Below are positions 57,246 through 62,194 of a stretch of DNA of 62,194 nt, one piece after another. A program made the position numbers and the translations under genes. This stretch comes from Prevotella sp. (GTDB lineage: Bacteria > Bacteroidota > Bacteroidia > Bacteroidales > Bacteroidaceae). The stretch spans positions 1 through 62,194 of the forward strand of contig JAFTGH010000030.1 of NCBI GenBank assembly GCA_017458005.1. The letters run 5' to 3'. The notes under the pieces were generated by a model, which did not search any database, was not told the DNA's origin, and worked only from the letters and a program-made list of their open reading frames with translations. The first letter of the stretch is position 1; every line of letters begins with the position of its first letter.

Positions 57246-58220
57246 TTATTCCGGATTATAACCAAATGAATCGAGTTCACGCTGACTGGAGCGCCAGTCC
57301 TTATCAACCTTGACAAAGGTCTCTAAATAGATGGGCTTGTCAAAGAATTTCTCCAGTGCCTTACGTGCCTCTGTACTTACCTTCTTCAAGGCAACACCCT
57401 GATGACCGATGATAATACCCTTCTGCGAGTCACGCTCCACATAGATGACAGCATTGATATGGATAACCTTCTCCGTCTCCTTGAAACGCTCCACACGCAC
57501 CTCGACGGCATAAGGTATCTCCTTATCATAATAGAGGAGTATCTTCTCGCGGATAATCTCTGAGACAAAGAAACGGGCAGGCTTGTCTGTCAACTGGTCC
57601 TTATCGAAATAGGCAGGACTCTCGGGCAACAGTTCCTTGATACGCTTCAACAGCATATCCGTGCCAAACTTATTCTTTGCCGAGATAGGCAGTATCTCCG
57701 CATTGGGCAGCAGACCATGCCAACGCTCGACAATGGCTGAAAGCAATTGCTCGGGGGTTCGGGGCTGCGAAGGTACGGGGGTACGAGATATGTCTGATGC
57801 AGAAGTATTCTCGCACCCACGCACCTCCGCACCTTCGTTCCCCCGACCAAGTTCATCTATCTTATTGATGAGCAATATGACAGGAATGGTCATCTTCTGC
57901 ACCTTCTCCAGGAAGTCCATGTTCTTCTCCGGATTCTCCACGACATCTGTCACGTAGAGCAACACGTCCGCATCTTGCAAGGCGGACTCCGAGAAGGCAA
58001 GCATCGACTCCTGCAACTTATAGTTAGGCTTCAGCACGCCTGGCGTGTCGCTGAACACAATCTGCGTATCGTCGGTATTCACAATACCCATGATACGATG
58101 CCGTGTGGTCTGCGCCTTGAACGTCGCAATCGAAATACGCTCACCAACCAATTGGTTCATGAGCGTACTTTTTCCTACATTGGGATTCCCAACGATATTT
58201 ACGAATCCTGCTTTATGCAT
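57246..58220 (-). CDS. era: GTPase Era with an in-frame inserted palindrome
   Basis: About 324 residues from ATG 58220, which overlaps the fabH stop by 8 bases (58232 is an alternative). G1 [13 protein letters not shown]3 DTPG, G4 NKID at residues 119-122 and a C-terminal KH domain (IIIGHQGVALKKVSTEARKAL) are intact. Era matures 16S rRNA. Right after NKID the protein carries about 30 extra residues (GRGNEGAEVRGCENTS and on), encoded by a GC-rich palindrome; Era is usually near 295 residues. Confidence 0.95.
   Translation of the reverse strand: MHKAGFVNIVGNPNVGKSTLMNQLVGERISIATFKAQTTRHRIMGIVNTDDTQIVFSDTPGVLKPNYKLQESMLAFSESALQDADVLLYVTDVVENPEKNMDFLEKVQKMTIPVILLINKIDELGRGNEGAEVRGCENTSASDISRTPVPSQPRTPEQLLSAIVERWHGLLPNAEILPISAKNKFGTDMLLKRIKELLPESPAYFDKDQLTDKPARFFVSEIIREKILLYYDKEIPYAVEVRVERFKETEKVIHINAVIYVERDSQKGIIIGHQGVALKKVSTEARKALEKFFDKPIYLETFVKVDKDWRSSQRELDSFGYNPE
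57753..57844. repeat. 92-bp palindromic insertion inside era
   Basis: Left arm 57753-57787 and right arm 57810-57844 are imperfect inverted repeats (about 26 of 35 matching) around a 22-base loop. Arms are built of GGTGCG, GGTACG, CGGGGG words, different in composition from the flanking gene. Confidence 0.85.
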
Positions 58221-59223
58221 CTTTGTTTCCATCATACGCCCATCGGTAATAACTTGCCCCATGGACGAACCCTGCTCCGAAAGCGGTCATAATGATGTTA
58301 TCACCCTTCCTCAGCAGATGCTCATTCTCCCATAGTGCCAGTGGTATCGTAGCGGCAGAGGTGTTTCCGAAATGCTCGATGTTTACCATCACCTGCTCCA
58401 TGGGCAACTCCAAGCGCTTGGCAACAGCCTCGATGATACGCAAATTAGCCTGATGCGGCACTACCCACTGGATATTGTCCTTGTTCAGACCGTTACGCTC
58501 GGCTATCAAAGCACAGTCGTCACTCATATTCGTCACTGCATAACGGAATACCGTGCGACCTTCCTGATAGAGGTAATGCAAGCGGTGGTCTACTGTGAAA
58601 TGACTGGGAGGAGATACTGATCCACCTGCTTTCAGGTGCAAGAAAGGAAGTCCCTTACCGTCAGCACGGAAATAAGAGTCCATCACACCAATATTCTCTT
58701 CCTCGGTGCCCTCTACCAGAACGGCTGCCGCACCATCACCAAACAAGGGGCAGGTAGCACGGTCTTTGTAGTCGACTACCGACGACATCTTGTCGGCACC
58801 AATCACAATAATCTTCTTGTAACGCCCGCACTGAATCATGGAGGCGGCGACATCAAGCGTATAGAGGAATCCACAGCATGCTGCCCAGAAATCGAATGCG
58901 AAAGCATTCTTCAATCCAAGTTTACCTAATACGATACTTGCCGTAGACGGGAACTTATAATCAGCCGTTGAGGTGGTGACAATGACTGCGTCAATAGTAT
59001 CGGGATCGACACCAGTCTTGTGCAGCAACTGCTTGGCAGCCTTGCGCGCCATATAACTGGTACCCAATCCCTCCTCGGCTAGAATGCGCCGTTCCTTGAT
59101 TCCAACGCGCGTCATAATCCACTCATCATTGGTGTCTACCATGCGCGACAACTCCTCGTTATTGAGGACATAGTCGGGCACGTAGCCACCAATGCCGGTG
59201 ATTATCGCATTGATTTTTCCCAT
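58213..59223 (-). CDS. fabH: 3-oxoacyl-ACP synthase III
   Basis: A 336-residue ketosynthase that starts fatty-acid synthesis by joining acetyl-CoA (or branched acyl-CoA) to malonyl-ACP. The active cysteine is C116 in DFWAACCGFL, the histidine is in VPHQANLRIIEAV and asparagine in NIEHFGNTSAAT. It follows rpmF by 3 bases in the typical yceD-rpmF-fabH order; plsX is absent. Confidence 0.96.
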   Translation of the reverse strand: MGKINAIITGIGGYVPDYVLNNEELSRMVDTNDEWIMTRVGIKERRILAEEGLGTSYMARKAAKQLLHKTGVDPDTIDAVIVTTSTADYKFPSTASIVLGKLGLKNAFAFDFWAACCGFLYTLDVAASMIQCGRYKKIIVIGADKMSSVVDYKDRATCPLFGDGAAAVLVEGTEEENIGVMDSYFRADGKGLPFLHLKAGGSVSPPSHFTVDHRLHYLYQEGRTVFRYAVTNMSDDCALIAERNGLNKDNIQWVVPHQANLRIIEAVAKRLELPMEQVMVNIEHFGNTSAATIPLALWENEHLLRKGDNIIMTAFGAGFVHGASYYRWAYDGNKDA

Positions 59224-59226
59224 GCT

Positions 59227-59415
59227 TTACTCTGCTGCTTCGTCCATTACAATAGCAATCTTACCACGATAGTAGCCACAAGTGGGGCATACGGTATGGT
59301 AAACGTGATAAGCACCGCAGTTAGGACATACTGCCAATGTGGGTGCTACTGCCTTGTCATGAGTACGACGCTTCAGCGTACGGGTCTTTGACTGTCTTCT
59401 TTTAGGATGTGCCAT
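59227..59415 (-). CDS. rpmF: Ribosomal protein L32
   Basis: A 62-residue zinc-ribbon ribosomal protein. MAHPKRRQSKTRTLKRR is the conserved start and CPNCGAYHVYHTVCPTCGYY provides the two CxxC pairs. It sits between the YceD-like gene and fabH. Confidence 0.98.
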   Translation of the reverse strand: MAHPKRRQSKTRTLKRRTHDKAVAPTLAVCPNCGAYHVYHTVCPTCGYYRGKIAIVMDEAAE

Positions 59416-59434
59416 AATTCTATTACTTTAAATG

Positions 59435-59460
59435 TTTTTACTTTTTTACCTTTTTACTCT
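59435..59460 (-). repeat. GGTAAAAAAG stutter between yceD and rpmF
   Basis: On the minus strand the yceD-like stop codon is followed at once by AAAGGTAAAAAAGTAAAAA. The words equal those after the rluB-like stop codon. Confidence 0.85.
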
Positions 59461-59975
59461 TTTAATTTTAAAAGTGCCTCCCACCGCGGGTCTATCTCTT
59501 GAGCCTCCTCTTTGCCTCTCAGGTTGGCACCGCTTAACTCTTGGAGTTTCTGCGTCATCGCACTATTGCATTTTCCAGGTGCATGAACGTGCTTGATGGG
59601 TATGGCTAAAGCAATAAACTCATAGATGAGCCATGATATGTCGAGTATTCCTTCGTTCTCGTCTACTATCACGACATCATCCTCAGTGTTCGTCTCGGCT
59701 CCCAACTTAGCCACCAGACGGTTGTCCGTCTCAATGGGCTGCTCCATGTCGTCAAGACAAAGGTCGCAGGGAACTGTCACTATGCCCTCAGTGTGGAACT
59801 GGAACTCATAAAAGCCGGTTGCCTTGCGTATAGACACCGACACGTGCAATGTTCCGCCATTCACCTCCGAGGTGTCCAAAGCCTTGAAGAAATCATTATC
59901 CAGGTCAAATTCCAGACGTTGCTCGTCGGTCTTCATCCCTTTTAAATCAATCTTAAATGTCTCCAGACTACACAT
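59454..59975 (-). CDS. YceD-like DUF177 protein
   Basis: About 173 residues from ATG 59975; the upstream ATG at 59996 lies within the promoter box and is rejected. DUF177 motifs PCDLCLDDMEQPIE and the acidic EDDVVIVDENEGILDISWLIYEFI are present. YceD-type proteins are linked to 23S rRNA and L32 expression. The gene leads the operon and a GGTAAAAAAG stutter follows the stop. Confidence 0.9.
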   Translation of the reverse strand: MCSLETFKIDLKGMKTDEQRLEFDLDNDFFKALDTSEVNGGTLHVSVSIRKATGFYEFQFHTEGIVTVPCDLCLDDMEQPIETDNRLVAKLGAETNTEDDVVIVDENEGILDISWLIYEFIALAIPIKHVHAPGKCNSAMTQKLQELSGANLRGKEEAQEIDPRWEALLKLKE

Positions 59976-59993
59976 AACTACACTTTTGGCTTG

Positions 59994-60023
59994 CAAAGTT
60001 ACAAAATAATTACGAATTACAAA
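59994..60023 (-). promoter_or_regulatory. Promoter of the yceD-rpmF-fabH-era-der operon
   Basis: On the minus strand TTTG (60020-60023), an 18-base spacer and TAACTTTG (59994-60001), 19 bases before the ATG. Confidence 0.75.
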
Positions 60024-60112
60024 TTGTGAATTATGTTTTTTTTGCTTTTCCTTTGAAAATCAGCCACTAACAAACACGTAGATTGCACATTGACGAGGGG
60101 AAGTGTGCAAAA

Positions 60113-61228
60113 TCACAGCGGCATCTCGATACGGAACGTGGTACCCTTGCCAATCTCTGACGACTTCACAAAGATGTGTCCTTTATGATATTCCTCCACA
60201 ATGCGCTTGGCAAGCGACAAGCCAAGTCCCCACCCTCGCTTCTTGGTCGTGAAACCTGGTGTAAACACATTATTGATGTCCTTCTTCTTGATACCCTTGC
60301 CCGTGTCCTGCACCTCTATGACCACACGACTGTCCTCCTTCCATAGAGACAAGGTGATAGAGCCTTCCCCCTCCATGGCATCCACCGCGTTCTTGCAGAG
60401 ATTCTCGATCACCCACTCAAACAGCGAGGCATTCATCTTGACAATGACATCCTCGTCCGGCATACGACTTACTATCTGCACCTTCTGCGAGGTACGACGC
60501 CCCATGTACTCTATGACATGTTGCAAGACTTCATTCATGGAGGCATCAACAGGCTCTGGCACTGACCCGATCTTGGAGAAACGCTCGGCAATACGCTCCA
60601 ACCGTTTCACGTCCTTATCCATCTCAGGCAGGAGTTCATCGTCGGGATAGTTCTCCTTCAACATCTCCGTCCATGCCATCAAACTGGAGATAGGAGTCCC
60701 TAACTGGTGGGCGGTCTCCTTCGACAAGCCTACCCATACCTTGTTCTGCTCGGCACGCTTGGACGACAGCAGGGCGAAGATGGCGACAACGACAAAGATA
60801 AGGACAATGCCTAACTGCACATAGGGCCATGCCGCCAACCGTTTCAACATCACTGAGTCGTCGTAGCACACCAACTGCGAGCCCACCCGTATGGTGTCAC
60901 CCGCCCCAATCATGCGCTTGGCATATTCGTTCACGTGCAGAGAGTCTTTGATGTTGCGGAAATCGTAGATACTGCCGTCCTCGTTGACCACAATAACGGG
61001 AATGGTGTTATTGCCTTGCAAGACACTCAGCACTAATGGGATATCCGTATTCTCGTCCGCCTCATTCAAAGAGTGCAAAGCCTGCGCCCAGATCTCCATC
61101 TTGCTTCGCTCCTCATTGGACAGGTCACGAACCAAGAAGTGGGAAACCAACAAAGAGGCGACGGCAATCACGATTGCTGCCACCACCAGAATAATCTTGA
61201 TCTGTCGGATTCTGTCAGTCCACTGCAT
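60113..61228 (-). CDS. Membrane sensor histidine kinase
   Basis: A 371-residue kinase with two membrane helices (residues about 11-30 and 138-160) and a periplasmic sensor of about 105 residues between them. The H box is KETAHQLGTPISSLMAW; the N box ENLCKNAVDAM, G1 DTGKGIKK and G2 GWGLGLSLAKRI follow. No HAMP region is evident and no response regulator lies beside it, so the partner is elsewhere. A 22-bp dyad array lies upstream. Confidence 0.9.
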   Translation of the reverse strand: MQWTDRIRQIKIILVVAAIVIAVASLLVSHFLVRDLSNEERSKMEIWAQALHSLNEADENTDIPLVLSVLQGNNTIPVIVVNEDGSIYDFRNIKDSLHVNEYAKRMIGAGDTIRVGSQLVCYDDSVMLKRLAAWPYVQLGIVLIFVVVAIFALLSSKRAEQNKVWVGLSKETAHQLGTPISSLMAWTEMLKENYPDDELLPEMDKDVKRLERIAERFSKIGSVPEPVDASMNEVLQHVIEYMGRRTSQKVQIVSRMPDEDVIVKMNASLFEWVIENLCKNAVDAMEGEGSITLSLWKEDSRVVIEVQDTGKGIKKKDINNVFTPGFTTKKRGWGLGLSLAKRIVEEYHKGHIFVKSSEIGKGTTFRIEMPL

Positions 61229-61299
61229 ACCTTATTATAACGTACCAGTAGCGGGATTATTGCTTTTGCCGTAACACCTTGAAAGTGTGTGCTTTGTTA

Positions 61300-61380
61300 T
61301 TCCCACGCTGGGAATCCATCTTTCCCACGTTGGGAATCTAACTTTCCCACGTTGGGAATCCATCTTTCCCACGTTGGGAA
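61300..61380. repeat. 22-bp dyad array C (four units)
   Basis: TTCCCACG(C/T)TGGGAA occurs at 61300, 61322, 61344 and 61366, each 22 bases apart. Every unit is a 6-3-6 inverted repeat, TTCCCA and TGGGAA around CGT or CGC, with seven-base spacers TCCATCT, TCTAACT, TCCATCT. It lies 72-152 bases upstream of the kinase start. Confidence 0.97.
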
Positions 61381-61433
61381 TTTTGAGTACTATAAATACT
61401 GGTTAGAGAATTCAGCGACTATCCCGTCTCTGA

Positions 61434-61515
61434 TGACAACCTTATGACAACCTTGACAACCTCAAAAAAGGTTGCAAACGCAGTGGCTATCGGCGTTTTG
61501 TCAACCTGACAACCT
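61434..61515. repeat. TGACAACCT direct repeats
   Basis: TGACAACCT occurs at 61434, 61445, 61454 and 61507, spaced by 9 and 11 bases among the first three, with inverted GGTTG at 61470 between. A separate 8-bp inverted repeat GACGGTTC/GAACCGTC lies at 61564 and 61594. Confidence 0.8.
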
Positions 61516-61788
61516 TTCCTTGAAAATTTCTAGTAAGCATTTATTCTTATCCGTCCGACCTTCGACGGTTCATGTACCAAAGTGGATCAGGCAGAACCGT
61601 CCCGCTTTCTCCACTTTTCTCCAATTGACAGATGCCATCCTTTTGACTCCTTCAATGCGTGATCACCAGTCATTGACGAAGTCACTTGCAAGGCAAGAAC
61701 CATCCATGTTTCCATTAATCGGTATGAATTGTCATCCCAATTAACATATATTAAGAGGAGAATGTGCCCTAAATTCCTTTTTTTGCCT

Positions 61789-61796
61789 TATCTTTG
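61789..61796 (+). promoter_or_regulatory. -7 box TATCTTTG before the structured RNA
   Basis: TATCTTTG fits TAnnTTTG. A transcript would start near 61801, just before the predicted stems. The T-rich upstream stretch does not place TTTG at the ideal distance. Confidence 0.55.
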
Positions 61797-61801
61797 CATT
61801 G

Positions 61802-62003
61802 TATTCTTGATGAGCACAACTTTATATTTGCTCAATTCCCCAATCGAATCACCACCTCGATCATCAGGAAATAAAGAGTGAACAAAACTTATACCAAATT
61901 GAAGATGCGCTTAATGCGCAGACTTCACTGTAGGTATAAGTGGCTTGTGGTGAGCCAGATTGGGTACGGCTGGAGTTTGCGCTTTTTAGTTTTACTCTGC
62001 CGT
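61802..62003 (+). ncRNA. Candidate structured noncoding RNA
   Basis: Nested complementary segments: CCCAATC (61839-61845) with GATTGGG (61958-61964), ACCAC (61851-61855) with GTGGT (61947-61951), CTTATACC (61888-61895) with GGTATAAG (61933-61940), and an inner hairpin GAAG-TGCGC with GCGCA-CTTC (61901-61926). Flanking hairpins are TGAGCA/TGCTCA (61811, 61829) and ACGGC/GCCGT (61966, 61999). The rod-like shape recalls 6S-type RNA but no family is identified. A 33-codon frame inside is probably incidental. Confidence 0.45.
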
Positions 62004-62091
62004 TAGTTGTCGAAGACAAAACCAATTAAGATTATACGCAGATGAAAGTAAAACGATTTTTGGCTTATTGGTCATTTTGAGTGGTGAAATC

Positions 62092-62121
62092 TTTGGAAAC
62101 GTCGATAAATACTTACCTTTG
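62092..62121 (+). promoter_or_regulatory. Promoter near the window end
   Basis: TTTG (62092-62095), an 18-base spacer and TACCTTTG (62114-62121) direct rightward transcription out of the window. Confidence 0.7.
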
Positions 62122-62138
62122 CAGCATTTATTATTAAT

Positions 62139-62192
62139 ATGATGCAAAAAATGCTTTTTCTGCGGTTCAAATTCTACGATAAAGTATGGTAA
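62139..62192 (+). CDS. Short 17-codon reading frame after a promoter
   Basis: MMQKMLFLRFKFYDKVW then TAA, starting 18 bases after the -7 box. It could be a leader peptide or a decayed gene start. The true downstream gene is outside the window, so I cannot decide. Confidence 0.25.
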   Translation: MMQKMLFLRFKFYDKVW

Positions 62193-62194
62193 GC

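Noticed and set aside
61300-61380. Short regular repeats that might be a CRISPR array
   Set aside because: The 7-base spacers are too short and nearly identical, and no cas gene is present. The same holds for arrays A and B.
61472-61744. A 90-codon open frame starting with TTG
   Set aside because: No recognisable motif, poor start codon, no promoter near, and it overlaps repeat words and a palindrome; more likely noncoding.
61905-62006. A 33-residue frame MRLMRRLHCRYKW inside the RNA candidate
   Set aside because: It coincides with the predicted stems and is basic with no domain; complementarity explains the sequence better than coding.

Overview
The window looks like chromosomal core DNA from a Prevotella-like member of the Bacteroidota. 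The evidence is the repeated promoter signature TAnnTTTG (usually TACCTTTG or TAACTTTG) with an upstream TTTG about 18-22 bases away, very short 5' leaders, Bacteroidota-type proteins (OstA-like, DUF4384, DUF3316, HU-HIG DNA-binding proteins, a long ParC), and the gene order tig-clpP-clpX-recQ-guaB-PPIase-surA-ostA-mutL. The genus is inference. I see no insertion sequence, prophage, integrase or CRISPR array.

Layout. 1-10.5 kb, plus strand: a cupin fragment, a flavodiiron protein, an acyltransferase, a Tat-exported aldo/keto reductase, an MFS transporter, topoisomerase IV subunit A, a DUF3316 protein and an S41 protease. 10.5-12 kb: tRNA-Leu and tRNA-Val, then asd on the minus strand. 12.1-18.7 kb, minus strand: a five-gene sugar operon (aldo/keto reductase, lactonase-like amidohydrolase, FucP-like symporter, Zn-dehydrogenase, GH31 glycosidase) whose order matches the L-galactose pathway known from Bacteroides vulgatus. 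A divergent mirror-image promoter separates it from a cation/proton antiporter, lolD and an S1-domain gene. 22-32.7 kb, minus strand: asnS, a pseudouridine synthase with a long RGG-like tail, purB, an HU-like gene, envelope genes, two identical tRNA-Val genes, an ACT protein, phenylacetate-CoA ligase and an OmpA-family porin. 32.8-46 kb, minus strand: the mutL-to-tig proteostasis and envelope block. 46-49 kb: a small ORF, hicAB, an unknown exported protein and an HU-HIG gene. 49-53 kb, plus strand: a four-gene module that looks like a nucleotide-activated lipid headgroup pathway. 53-61 kb: lptB, mlaEF, then the yceD-rpmF-fabH-era-der-lipoprotein operon and a histidine kinase. The last 0.95 kb has no clear protein gene but holds repeats, promoters and a probable structured RNA.

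The most unusual signals are not proteins. First, three unrelated-sequence arrays (near 27.1, 48.3 and 61.3 kb) share an exact 22-bp period, and their units are dyad-symmetric; each lies upstream of a minus-strand gene and two lie beside HU-type genes. Second, many gene junctions and some coding regions carry short degenerate stuttering word repeats (AGCCAAAAGC, GGTAAAAAAG, AATGTAAAAAT, CTAGANNNC, GAGAACTCC), several arranged as palindromes that supply stop codons, C-termini, a signal peptide or an in-frame insertion in Era. Third, positions about 61.80-62.00 kb can fold into nested long-range stems behind a good promoter.
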